Source of the DNA: Frankiaceae bacterium
GTDB taxonomy: Bacteria; Actinomycetota; Actinomycetes; BP-191
Assembly (NCBI GenBank): GCA_030840645.1
Contig: JAVEEC010000056.1
Span: 1-64,000 of the forward strand
Length of the DNA stretch: 64,000 nt
Reading direction: 5' to 3'
A program made the position numbers and the translations under genes. The notes under the pieces are model-generated. The model did not search any database. It had not been told where the DNA came from and saw only the letters and a program-made list of their open reading frames with translations. This document shows, in pieces, positions 42,514 to 50,783 of this stretch (its first letter is position 1; the number at the start of each line of letters is the position of its first letter).

Positions 42514-45500
42514 CGACGCTGCTGCCGGACACGCGCGGCCTCGCGCCCGATGCGGGCGGCGCGTACCTCGCCGCCGTCCTCGGCTTCACCCCGACGCCGG
42601 GGCAGCTCGCCGTCGCGACGGCGCCGCGCGAGCCGTTGCTCGTCGTCGCGGGCGCGGGCTCCGGCAAGACCGCGGTGATGGCCGCGCGCGTCGTCCACCT
42701 CGTGGCGTTCCACCGGGTGCCCGCGTCCTCGGTGCTGGGGCTGACGTTCACGAACAAGGCGGCCGCCGAGCTCGGCACCCGCGTGCGCGGCGCGCTGCAG
42801 GCACTCACCCGCGCGGGCATCGTTGCGGAGGACCTGGTCGACGACCTGCCGACCGTGTCGACGTACCACGCCTACGCCGCCGCGGTCGTCCGCGACCACG
42901 CGCTGCGGATCGGCCGCGAGCCGCAGTCCGAGCTGCTCACCGAGGCGACCCGCTGGAAGGTCGCGGGGCGGGTGGTGCGGCGGGCGCAGGGGCCGTTCCG
43001 GCACCTGCGGTGGCAGCCGCCCTACGTCACCCGCCTGCTGCTCGCGCTGGATGGCGAGCTGTCGGAGCACCTCACGTCGCCCGAGGACGTGCGGGCGTTC
43101 GACGCGCGGGTTGCCCGCGAGGTCGACGCGCTCGCGAAGCCGACGCAGCGCGTCGCCCTGTGCGCCGACACGGCCCGCGCGCGCGACGAGCTGCTCGACC
43201 TGGTCGTCGCCTACCGCGCCGCCAAGCGCGACCGCGACCTGCTCGACTTCGGCGACCAGGTCGCGCTCGCCGCCGAGATCGCCGACGCCGCGCCCGAGGT
43301 CGGCGCCGCCGAGCGGGTGCGGTACGCCGCCGTCCTGCTCGACGAGTACCAGGACACCGGCGTCGCCCAACGCCGCCTGCTCCAGCGGCTGTTCGGCGGC
43401 GGCGACAGCGTGACCGCGGTCGGCGACCCGAACCAGGGCATCTACGGCTGGCGCGGCGCCAGCGTCGGCAACCTCGCCCGCTTCCCTTCGCACTTCCCGA
43501 CGGCCTCCGGTACGCCCGCCGCGGTGCTGCCGTTGATGACCAGCTTCCGTTGCGACGGCCGCGTCCTCGCCGTCGCCAACGCCGTCGCCCGGCCGTTGAC
43601 CACGTCGCCGGGCGCGCTGCGCCGCCCGCCTGTCGACGTACCCGAGCTGTCGCCGTGCGCTGGGGCCGAGGACGCCGGCGAGGTCCGCGTCGCGCTGCAC
43701 CCGACCGTCGAGGACGAGGCCGCGTGGGTCGCGTCCGCGATCGCCGCCGTCGTGACCGCTGGCACGGCGCCGAAGGAGTGCGCGGTCCTCTGCCGCCGGC
43801 GGACCGACTTCGTGCTGCTGCACCAGGCGCTGGTCGACCGCGACGTACCCGTCGAGGTCGTCGGCCTCGGCGGCCTGCTGGAGATGCCGGAGGTCGCCGA
43901 CGTGGTGGCGTACCTCCGGGTGCTCGTGGACCCCGCCGCCAACCCGGCGCTGGTCCGCATCCTCACCGGCCCGCGCTGGCGGCTCGGGCCGCGCGACCTG
44001 GTCGCGCTCGGCCGCCGCGCCCGCCACCTCGCCGCGCCCGCGAGGTCCGACCCGCCCGACCGCGCCGACGCCGACGCGGCGCTGCGCGCGGCGGCGGTGG
44101 GCGTCGACCCGGTCGACGTGGTGTCGTTCGCCGACGCGCTGGACAGCCTCGGCGGGCCCGACCACTACTCGGCCGAGGCGTACGAGCGGCTGCTCGCCCT
44201 GCGCGACGAGCTGCGCGGGTTGCGGCCGTTGCTGGGGCAGCCGGTCGTGGACGTCGTCGCCGAGATCGTCGGCCGGACCGGCCTCGACGTCGAGATCGAG
44301 GCCGAGCCGGACCGCGTCGCGGTCGCGCGCGCGGCCAACCTCGCGGCGTTCCTCGACCACGCGGCGCACTTCACCGGCGTCGACGGGACGAGCGACGCGC
44401 GGGCGTTCCTCGCCTACCTCGACGCCGCCGCCGACGTCGAGAACGGTCTCGACGCGGGCGGCGTGTCCGGCGCCGACACCGTCAAGCTGCTCACCGTCCA
44501 CAAGGCCAAGGGCTTGGAGTGGGACGTCGTCGCCGTGCCAGGGCTGTCCCATGGCGTGTTCCCGTCCAGCCAGGGGCGGGCGCGGTGGACGCAGCGGGCC
44601 GAGGTGCTGCCGTACGAGCTGCGCGGCGACAGCGCCGACCTCCCGACGCTGGGGGCGTTCACGACGCCGGGGCTGACCGCGTTCAAGGACGACTGCACCG
44701 CCGACAACGACGACGAGGAACGCCGCCTCGGCTACGTCGCGTTCACCCGCGCCCGCCACACGCTGCTGCTCTCCGGGTACTGGTGGGGTGCCGCGCAGGT
44801 CCGGCCGAAGGGGCCGTCCACCCTGCTGACCGAGGTGCTCGGGCTCGGCGACCTCGTCACCGTCGAGACGGTCGCGGGGGAGCCGGAGGGCGGCAACCCG
44901 CTGCTCGCCGCCAGCCGGGTCGACGTACCGTGGCCGGCGGCGTACGCGGCCGACCGGCTGGCCCGCCGCGAGGACGCCGCCCGGCTCGTCCGCGACGCGA
45001 TGGCCGCCCCGACCCCGGGCGCGCGCCCGTTGATCCCTGCCGATGCCGCGACCGACGCCACCTGGGCGACCGAGGCCGAGCTGCTGTTGACCGAGCTGCG
45101 CGACGCACGTCGCGGCGAACGCCTCGTCCCCCTGCCCGCCCGCCTCACCGCCAGCCAGATCGTGCTGCTCGCCGAGGACCCGGACGAGCTGGCCCGCCGC
45201 CTCGCCCGCCCGCTGCCGCAACCTCCCGGCGCGCGCGCGCGGCGCGGCACGAGGTTCCACACGTGGGTCGAGTCGCTGTACGGCGACCGCCCGCTCCTCG
45301 ACGCCGAGGACCTGCCCGGCGCGCGCGACGACGACCTCGACGACGCGACGCTGGCGGCGCTGAAGGAGTCGTTCCTCGCCTCGGCGTACGCCGAGCGGCG
45401 GCCGGTCGCGGTGGAGGCGGCGTTCGAGCTCGTCGTCGGCGGCCGGGTCGTGCGCGGGCGGATCGATGCCGTCTACGCCGACCCGGACGGCGGCTACGAC

Positions 45501-45737
45501 GTGGTCGACTACAAGACCGGCGCCGTGCCGCGCGACTTCGCGGCGGCGTCGGTGCAGCTCAGCGTCTACCGGCTCGCCTGGGCAGGCATCGCGGGCGTCG
45601 ACCCGGCGACGGTGCGGGCCGGGTTCCTGTACGTCGCCGAGAACGCCGTCCGGCGACCCGACACCCTGCTCGACGAGGAGGCCCTGGCCGCGCTCCTCTC
45701 CGACCCCGCCGTCGGCGCGCAGACAGCGTTGTTCTGA
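42510..45737 (+). CDS. adnB: AdnB-type helicase-nuclease subunit
   Basis: A 1075-residue partner of AdnA. Motor motifs: GAGSGKTAVMAARV, LTFTNKAAAELGTRV, VLLDEYQDTG, AVGDPNQGIYGWRGA, LTVHKAKGLEWDVV and YVAFTRARHTL, all intact, so the motor should be active. The C-terminal nuclease has RGRIDAVYADP followed by DVVDYKTGAVP and QLSVYRLAW; unlike AdnA it lacks the Fe-S cysteines. GTG 42510 overlaps the adnA stop by four bases, so the subunits are made together. A palindromic element follows the stop. Confidence 0.92.
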   Translation: MTTLLPDTRGLAPDAGGAYLAAVLGFTPTPGQLAVATAPREPLLVVAGAGSGKTAVMAARVVHLVAFHRVPASSVLGLTFTNKAAAELGTRVRGALQALTRAGIVAEDLVDDLPTVSTYHAYAAAVVRDHALRIGREPQSELLTEATRWKVAGRVVRRAQGPFRHLRWQPPYVTRLLLALDGELSEHLTSPEDVRAFDARVAREVDALAKPTQRVALCADTARARDELLDLVVAYRAAKRDRDLLDFGDQVALAAEIADAAPEVGAAERVRYAAVLLDEYQDTGVAQRRLLQRLFGGGDSVTAVGDPNQGIYGWRGASVGNLARFPSHFPTASGTPAAVLPLMTSFRCDGRVLAVANAVARPLTTSPGALRRPPVDVPELSPCAGAEDAGEVRVALHPTVEDEAAWVASAIAAVVTAGTAPKECAVLCRRRTDFVLLHQALVDRDVPVEVVGLGGLLEMPEVADVVAYLRVLVDPAANPALVRILTGPRWRLGPRDLVALGRRARHLAAPARSDPPDRADADAALRAAAVGVDPVDVVSFADALDSLGGPDHYSAEAYERLLALRDELRGLRPLLGQPVVDVVAEIVGRTGLDVEIEAEPDRVAVARAANLAAFLDHAAHFTGVDGTSDARAFLAYLDAAADVENGLDAGGVSGADTVKLLTVHKAKGLEWDVVAVPGLSHGVFPSSQGRARWTQRAEVLPYELRGDSADLPTLGAFTTPGLTAFKDDCTADNDDEERRLGYVAFTRARHTLLLSGYWWGAAQVRPKGPSTLLTEVLGLGDLVTVETVAGEPEGGNPLLAASRVDVPWPAAYAADRLARREDAARLVRDAMAAPTPGARPLIPADAATDATWATEAELLLTELRDARRGERLVPLPARLTASQIVLLAEDPDELARRLARPLPQPPGARARRGTRFHTWVESLYGDRPLLDAEDLPGARDDDLDDATLAALKESFLASAYAERRPVAVEAAFELVVGGRVVRGRIDAVYADPDGGYDVVDYKTGAVPRDFAAASVQLSVYRLAWAGIAGVDPATVRAGFLYVAENAVRRPDTLLDEEALAALLSDPAVGAQTALF

Positions 45738-45766
45738 ACGCGCCCGCCGCGCCGCCCGCTCCGCCG

Positions 45767-45817
45767 CGTTGTGTGCGGGATTCGCCCGGCTAGCGCCTGC
45801 AAATCCCGCACACAACG
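45767..45817. terminator. Perfect palindromic element D, probable bidirectional terminator
   Basis: A perfect 16-bp inverted repeat, CGTTGTGTGCGGGATT and its complement, around an 18-19-nt spacer, between the convergent adnB and capA-like genes. Its ends (CGTTGTGTG/CACACAACG) resemble those of elements A-C. Confidence 0.75.
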
Positions 45818-45833
45818 GGAGCCGGGGGCCGGG

Positions 45834-46919
45834 TCAGGCGGCCAGCCCGGCGCAGCCTCGTAACGCCGCCCACCGCCGTCGCGCCGCGTCGGCCGCCGCG
45901 CCGGTCACCGGCCGGGGGATGCCGCCGCTGATCACCGCGGGCGACCATCGGTAGCGGTCGACGTGGCGCCCGGTGATCGTCACCGTCAGCACGCCGGTCT
46001 GCGCGCCGATGCCGCCGCGCGCGTAGAAGACGAAGTTCCCGAGCCCGTACGACACGAACGCCCGCCCGAGCATCCCCGCGCCGAGCAGCACGTGCGCGTG
46101 CGAGCCGACGACGACGTCCGCGCCTGCGGCGGCGAGCTTGCGCGCGATCTCCGGCTGGCGCGGGATCGGGCAGGTATGCCGCTCCTCGCCCCAGTGCAGG
46201 TACACGACGACCGTGTCCGATGTCGCCCGCGCCGCGCGGACTGCGGCGAGCAGCCGCGCCTCGTCGTACGCCGACGCGAGGCCTGGCTTGCCGTCGCCAG
46301 CGGACCACGCCGCCTTGAGGTTGTTGTCCAGCACCTGCGTCGCGCCGATGAACGCGAGCCGCTGCCCCTTCACCGTCACGCGGTACGGCGCGAACGCCGC
46401 TGCCGCGTCGAGCCCGATCCCCACGACCGGGAACCGCGCCGCGCGCGCCGCCGCGATCGAGTCGCGCAGGCCGACCACGCCGTAGTCCATGCCGTGGTTG
46501 TTCGCCTCCGTCACGACGTCGATGCCGGCCGCGCGCAGCGCCGCGAACGCCGATGCCGGCGCCCGGAAGTTGAACTCCTTCGGTGCCCGGGTGCCGCGGT
46601 CGGTGACCGCCGTCTCCAGGTTGACCATCGCCACGTCGGCCGCCGACAGCAACGGCGTGATCGCGCGCAGCCCGCCCGACAGCGCGGACCGCGACGCCCC
46701 CTCGAAGTGCACGTCGCCGCCGAACGCAAGCGTCACGGCGTTGCCGCTGCCCCGCGCGTCGGGCGCCGCGGACGTCGACGGCACGCGCCCCAACGTCGGC
46801 GGCCGCGAGATCGGCGACGGCGCGGTTCGGCGCGGCGCCGAGGACGGCGAGCAGGCGACGGCGGCGAGCAGCAGCAGCGTCAGGAGGAGGCGGTTCGGCA
46901 CGCCGACAACAGTAGCCAC
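45834..46919 (-). CDS. CapA family lipoprotein
   Basis: A 361-residue exported protein of the CapA/PgsA family (metallophosphatase-like fold). A signal sequence ends with the lipobox AAVAC-SPS, so it is likely lipid-anchored outside the membrane. Family motifs: LAFGGDVHFEG, AMVNLETAVTDRGT, EANNHGMDYG, VVVYLHWGEE, VVVGSHAHVL and VSYGLGNFVF. CapA proteins act in poly-gamma-glutamate or polysaccharide export in Bacillus, but most actinobacterial members are uncharacterised. GTG 46919 is taken; GTG 46901 gives an equally good lipoprotein signal. Last gene of a minus-strand trio. Confidence 0.88.
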   Translation of the reverse strand: MATVVGVPNRLLLTLLLLAAVACSPSSAPRRTAPSPISRPPTLGRVPSTSAAPDARGSGNAVTLAFGGDVHFEGASRSALSGGLRAITPLLSAADVAMVNLETAVTDRGTRAPKEFNFRAPASAFAALRAAGIDVVTEANNHGMDYGVVGLRDSIAAARAARFPVVGIGLDAAAAFAPYRVTVKGQRLAFIGATQVLDNNLKAAWSAGDGKPGLASAYDEARLLAAVRAARATSDTVVVYLHWGEERHTCPIPRQPEIARKLAAAGADVVVGSHAHVLLGAGMLGRAFVSYGLGNFVFYARGGIGAQTGVLTVTITGRHVDRYRWSPAVISGGIPRPVTGAAADAARRRWAALRGCAGLAA

Positions 46920-46922
46920 GGG

Positions 46923-47570
46923 CTACGACAACGCCGCCAACGCCGCCGGGAGGGCCGCGAGCGAGTCGATGCGCAGATCCGCCGCCGCGGCCTCCGGCCA
47001 GCCCGCGTGCACGTACCCCCACGGCCCGCGCCGCAGGAACACCGCCGTCATGCCTGCGGCCTTCGCGGGGAGGACGTCGTTGTCGACGCGGTCGCCGACG
47101 TAGGCGATCTCCGCCGCCGCGAGGCCGCTCTCCGCCGCGAGCCGGACGAAGAACCCCGGGTCCGGCTTCTCCACCCCCCACGCCGCCGAGGACGCGACCA
47201 CGTCGAGGTCGAGGCCGAGCGAGTGCACCAGCCGTTCGGAGACGTCGGGCGGCTGGTTGCCGGCGACGCCGACGACGAGGCCTGCGGCCTTGACCGCGCG
47301 CAGGCAGGGCACGGCGTCCGGGTAGAGGTCGGCCGCCGACAGGACGTACGAGCGCCCGGCCGCCGCCCGCGCGGCCTCCGCCGCGTCGAGGTCGAAGTCC
47401 TGGTCGAACGTCCGCAGCACGTCGAGGTGGTGCCCCCGGCGTTCGACGACCGCCCCGAGGACGCCGGACAACGTGAGCCGCGGCACGCCGTACCAGTCGG
47501 CCCACGCCCCCCACACGCCCTCCTCCGACAGCAGCGTCTCGCCGACGTCGAAGAACACCGCCCGGATCAA
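46923..47570 (-). CDS. HAD family hydrolase
   Basis: A 215-residue HAD-superfamily hydrolase. Motif I is AVFFDVGETLL at the N-terminus, motif II in VGVAGNQPPDVS, the Lys in WGVEKPDPGFF and motif IV in YVGDRVDNDVLPA. Motif I has Gly in place of the usual second acidic residue position (DVGET instead of DxDxT), as in some dehalogenase-like phosphatases. The TTG start at 47570 overlaps the stop of the membrane-protein gene (TTGA). It ends 3 nt before the capA-like start, so the three genes form one operon. Confidence 0.88.
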   Translation of the reverse strand: MIRAVFFDVGETLLSEEGVWGAWADWYGVPRLTLSGVLGAVVERRGHHLDVLRTFDQDFDLDAAEAARAAAGRSYVLSAADLYPDAVPCLRAVKAAGLVVGVAGNQPPDVSERLVHSLGLDLDVVASSAAWGVEKPDPGFFVRLAAESGLAAAEIAYVGDRVDNDVLPAKAAGMTAVFLRRGPWGYVHAGWPEAAAADLRIDSLAALPAALAALS

Positions 47571-48025
47571 CGGCGCGGCCTCACGACCCCGCGGAACGCC
47601 GTGAACGCGGCCAGGCCGAAGATCAGCCAGGTGAAGAACGACGCGTCCCTGAGCCAGAGCTCGCGCATCAGCGACACCGGCGCGTGGCGGATCAGGTAGC
47701 CGAGCCCGGTGTCCAGGTAGCGCGCGAGCCGCGCGTACTCCTCCAGCAGGTGGCCGAGCGCGCAGCCGAGCAGCGCGAGCGCCGCGGCCAGCGCGCCGTA
47801 CGCGGGGGTGGTCCCGCCGCCGGCCCGGCGCACCGCCCACGCGACGGCGACGCCGATCGCGAGGCCGACCAGCGCGAGCCGCACGTCGAGCAGCACGGCG
47901 AGCGCGAACCACACGAGTGCTCCGGCGACGGCGGCGCCCAGCCCGGCCGCGACCGGCGCGAGCGGGCCGCGGCGCGGCACCACCGCGGGCGGCGGCAGGG
48001 GCGCATAGTCGTCGACGACGGACAC
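47567..48025 (-). CDS. Hypothetical membrane protein
   Basis: A 152-residue protein with about four membrane spans: two Ala/Leu/Val spans at 26-65, one at 75-92, and one near the C-terminus (FFTWLIFGLAAFTAF). A loop LEEYARLARYLDTGLGYLIRHAP links the last two. No family name recognised. GTG 48025 is the first gene of the minus-strand trio with HAD and CapA; 37 bp separate it from the divergent dipeptidase gene. Confidence 0.75.
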   Translation of the reverse strand: MSVVDDYAPLPPPAVVPRRGPLAPVAAGLGAAVAGALVWFALAVLLDVRLALVGLAIGVAVAWAVRRAGGGTTPAYGALAAALALLGCALGHLLEEYARLARYLDTGLGYLIRHAPVSLMRELWLRDASFFTWLIFGLAAFTAFRGVVRPRR

Positions 48026-48062
48026 TCGAACCTCCCGCGAACGGCTCGCCTAGGGTGGGCGC

Positions 48063-49442
48063 GTGACCGAGACCGTACGCGACTACGTCGCCGCCCACAC
48101 CCACCGTCTGCACGCCGACCTCGACGCGTGGCTGCGCATCCCGAGCATCTCCGCGGACCCCGAGCACCGGGCGGACGTCCGGCGTTCCGCGGAGTGGGCG
48201 GCGGAAGCGCTGCGGCGCAGCGGGTTCGAGACTGTCGAGGTCTGGGAGACCGGCAACGACGGCCACCCTGCCGTCTACGCCGAGCGGCATGTCGGCGACG
48301 ACAAGCCGACCGTCGTCGTCTACGGCCACCACGACGTGCAGCCCGTCGACCCGCTGGAGCTGTGGGAGTCGCCGCCGTTCGAGCCGACGATCCGCGGCGA
48401 CGATCTGTACGCCCGCGGCGCCGTCGACGACAAGGGGCAGGTGCTGTTCCACCTGCTCGGTCTCGAAGCGGCACTGGCCGTGTACGGCGAGATCGGCGTC
48501 AACCTCAAGGTCCTGGTCGAGGGCGAGGAGGAGATCGGCTCGCCGAACTTCGCCGCCCTGCTCCGCCGCGAACGCGAGCGGCTGCGCTGCGACGTCGTCG
48601 TCGTCAGCGACACCGGCATCTTCGACAAGGACACCCCGTCGATGTGCATAGGTATGCGCGGCATGGTGTACGCGCAGCTCGACGTCTACGGCCCGCGCGT
48701 CGACCTGCACAGCGGCTCGTTCGGCGGCGGTGTGCCCAACCCCGCGACGGAGCTCGCGAGACTCGTCGCCGCGCTGCACGACGACCAGCGGCACGTCACC
48801 ATCCCGGGCTTCTACGACCGCGTCGTCCCGCTGTCGGAACGCGAGCGCGAGCTGATGGCGGCGCTGCCGTTCGACGAGGCCGCCTGGCTCGACGACGCCG
48901 CGTCGACCGCGACGCTCGGCGAGGCCGGGTACTCGACCCTGGAACGCGTCGGCGCCCGGCCCACCGCCGAGGTCAACGGCATCTGGGGCGGCTACACCGG
49001 CGCGGGCCAGAAGACGATCATCCCGGCCGATGCGCACGCGAAGATCTCGTTCCGCCTCGTCGCGGACCAGCGGCCGGAGGAGGTCGAGGCGGCGGTCCGC
49101 GCGTGGGTCGCGGCGACGCTGGCCGACGGGCTGCGGCACGAGATGACGTTCTTCGGCGGCGTCCGCCCGTGTCTCACGCCGCTCGACCACCCGGCGGTGC
49201 AGGCCGCGACGCGGGCGATGGAGCAGGCGTTCGGCACGCGGGTCCTCTACACCCGCGAGGGCGGCAGCGGCCCCGAGGCCGACCTCGCCGAGGTCCTGGA
49301 GGCGCCGGTCGTGTTCCTCGGCGTGGGGCTGCCCGACGACCGCATCCACTCGCCGAACGAGAAGGTCCACCTGCCCTACCTCGCCAAGGGTGCCGAGGCC
49401 GCGGCGTACCTCTGGCGGGAGCTGGCGGAGCTGCCGCGCTGA
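48063..49442 (+). CDS. M20 family dipeptidase
   Basis: A 459-residue metallopeptidase of the M20 family, carnosinase-like dipeptidase group. Metal and catalytic motifs: VVVYGHHDVQPVDP, LYARGAVDDKGQ, LVEGEEEIGSPNF, CDVVVVSDTG, and a C-terminal HSPNEKVHLPYLAKG; the lid domain contains HSGSFGGGVPNP. Di-zinc-dependent cleavage of small peptides or acylated amino acids in the cytoplasm. GTG 48063 begins right after the divergent promoter region. Such proteins often act in peptide scavenging. Confidence 0.93.
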   Translation: MTETVRDYVAAHTHRLHADLDAWLRIPSISADPEHRADVRRSAEWAAEALRRSGFETVEVWETGNDGHPAVYAERHVGDDKPTVVVYGHHDVQPVDPLELWESPPFEPTIRGDDLYARGAVDDKGQVLFHLLGLEAALAVYGEIGVNLKVLVEGEEEIGSPNFAALLRRERERLRCDVVVVSDTGIFDKDTPSMCIGMRGMVYAQLDVYGPRVDLHSGSFGGGVPNPATELARLVAALHDDQRHVTIPGFYDRVVPLSERERELMAALPFDEAAWLDDAASTATLGEAGYSTLERVGARPTAEVNGIWGGYTGAGQKTIIPADAHAKISFRLVADQRPEEVEAAVRAWVAATLADGLRHEMTFFGGVRPCLTPLDHPAVQAATRAMEQAFGTRVLYTREGGSGPEADLAEVLEAPVVFLGVGLPDDRIHSPNEKVHLPYLAKGAEAAAYLWRELAELPR

Positions 49443-49481
49443 CCGCTACGGGTCGAGGTGCAGCAGCCGCGGGCGGCGTCG

Positions 49482-50354
49482 CTACCGCAGCTCGTCGGGC
49501 AGCGCGACGTCCTTCTCGCTCACCGAACGGATCACGTCCCGCGACAGGTCGTGCACCCGCAGGCCGGAACGCCGGGCTATCTTGCGCAGCCGTTCGAACG
49601 CCTCGCGGGGCGCGATCTCGAAGCGTTCGGCCAGGGCGCCGATCGCCTGCTCGACGATCACCCGCGCGGCCAGCGCGTGCTCGAGCTGGGTGATCGCGAG
49701 CCGCAGCTGGCCGACCTCGTCCAGCGGCGCGTCTGGCCGGCCCGGGCGGCCGCCCGGCGCGAGGTCGTCGGCGAGCAGGTCCGCGAGCACCATCGCGCTG
49801 GTGAGGTCGCCGCGTTCGCCGTCGTCGACCTGCCACCCCTCCGGCGTACGGCGGATCACCGCGCCCGCGACCGACCCGTCGTCCGCGAGGTGGGCGGACA
49901 CGATGCCGGCCAGCTCGCGCAGGACGCCGACCGCGGCCTCGCCGACGAGGACCGAGGAACGGTCGATGCCGCAGAGCGTCCCGACGACCGAGCCCTCCGC
50001 GTCGCGGATCGGGACGCCGACGTACGAGCGGACGCCGAGCCGCACCCGGATCGGCGCGTCGGCGTAGTGCGCGTCGGCGGCGGCGTCCGCGGTGGCCGGC
50101 GGCGCGCCCGCGAGCATGCGGTGGCAGAACGAGTCGGTGCGGTCGTTCACCATGCCCTCGTCCAGTCCGGGCCACGTGCCGCGGACCCGGTCGAAGGTGA
50201 ACGTCGTCTCGTCGAGCCCGCCGATGAACACGACCTCCATGCCGAGCAGCGTTGCGGCCGTCGACAGCGCGGCGTCGATGGCCGGGTGCCGGAGCGAGGG
50301 TGACATGGTGCTGGGGTCCTTGCTGTCGTAGGGGTACGTATCATCGTCCCCCAC
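49482..50354 (-). CDS. GAF-ANTAR transcription antitermination regulator
   Basis: A protein of up to 290 residues with an N-terminal GAF sensor domain (about residues 20-165) and a C-terminal ANTAR RNA-binding domain (about 205-280: LRLAITQLEHALAARVIVEQAIGALAERFEIAPREAFERLRKIAR). ANTAR domains bind paired hexaloop hairpins in leader RNAs and prevent termination. No target hairpin pair was recognised nearby. GTG 50354 and ATG 50306 are both possible; the second starts at the GAF helix. The GAF ligand is unknown. Confidence 0.88.
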   Translation of the reverse strand: MGDDDTYPYDSKDPSTMSPSLRHPAIDAALSTAATLLGMEVVFIGGLDETTFTFDRVRGTWPGLDEGMVNDRTDSFCHRMLAGAPPATADAAADAHYADAPIRVRLGVRSYVGVPIRDAEGSVVGTLCGIDRSSVLVGEAAVGVLRELAGIVSAHLADDGSVAGAVIRRTPEGWQVDDGERGDLTSAMVLADLLADDLAPGGRPGRPDAPLDEVGQLRLAITQLEHALAARVIVEQAIGALAERFEIAPREAFERLRKIARRSGLRVHDLSRDVIRSVSEKDVALPDELR

Positions 50355-50382
50355 GCGCCCCCCGTGCGGAAGCCGGAAGCCG

Positions 50383-50631
50383 TCAGGCAGGGCGCCCCAG
50401 CTCGACCAGGATCTCCGCGGGGCTGGGGTTGGTGAGTGCCGAGCCGCTGGGGAACTGCAGCGTCGGGACGGTCCGGTTGCCGCCGTTCACCGACATCACG
50501 AAGTCGGCGGCGGCCGGGTCCTCCTCGATGTTGACCTCGCGGTAGCCGATGCCCTCGCGGTCGAGGAAGCGCTTGAGCCGGACGCAGTAGCCGCACCACG
50601 TCGTCGTGAACATCACCAGCTGGTCCCTCAT
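50383..50631 (-). CDS. mrx1: Mycoredoxin (glutaredoxin-like)
   Basis: An 82-residue glutaredoxin-fold protein of the mycoredoxin-1 type: VMFTTTWCGYCVRLKRFLDREG with the redox motif CGYC at residues 13-16, YREVNIEEDPAAADFV, and the cis-Pro in NRTVPTLQFPSG. Mycoredoxins reduce mycothiol mixed disulphides in actinobacteria. GAGGAGG precedes ATG 50631. It is divergent from uvrD2, as Rv3198A adjoins uvrD2 in M. tuberculosis. Confidence 0.92.
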   Translation of the reverse strand: MRDQLVMFTTTWCGYCVRLKRFLDREGIGYREVNIEEDPAAADFVMSVNGGNRTVPTLQFPSGSALTNPSPAEILVELGRPA

Positions 50632-50783
50632 CGGGCCGCCTCCTCTCCCCTGCACGGGCGTCTCCGCAACACGGCGCCGTACACCCGGCACGACATCATC
50701 ATCGCCGCCGGGTAACGGTGCCGCGCGCTCACCCGGACGCGACGCGCGCGCGCCTGTCGCACCCGCCTGGGAGACTGCGGCTC

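Noticed and set aside
39337-45737. Tandem helicase-nuclease genes as an anti-phage defence island
   Set aside because: Architecture, gene pair and neighbourhood fit AdnAB double-strand-break resection; no other defence genes surround them.
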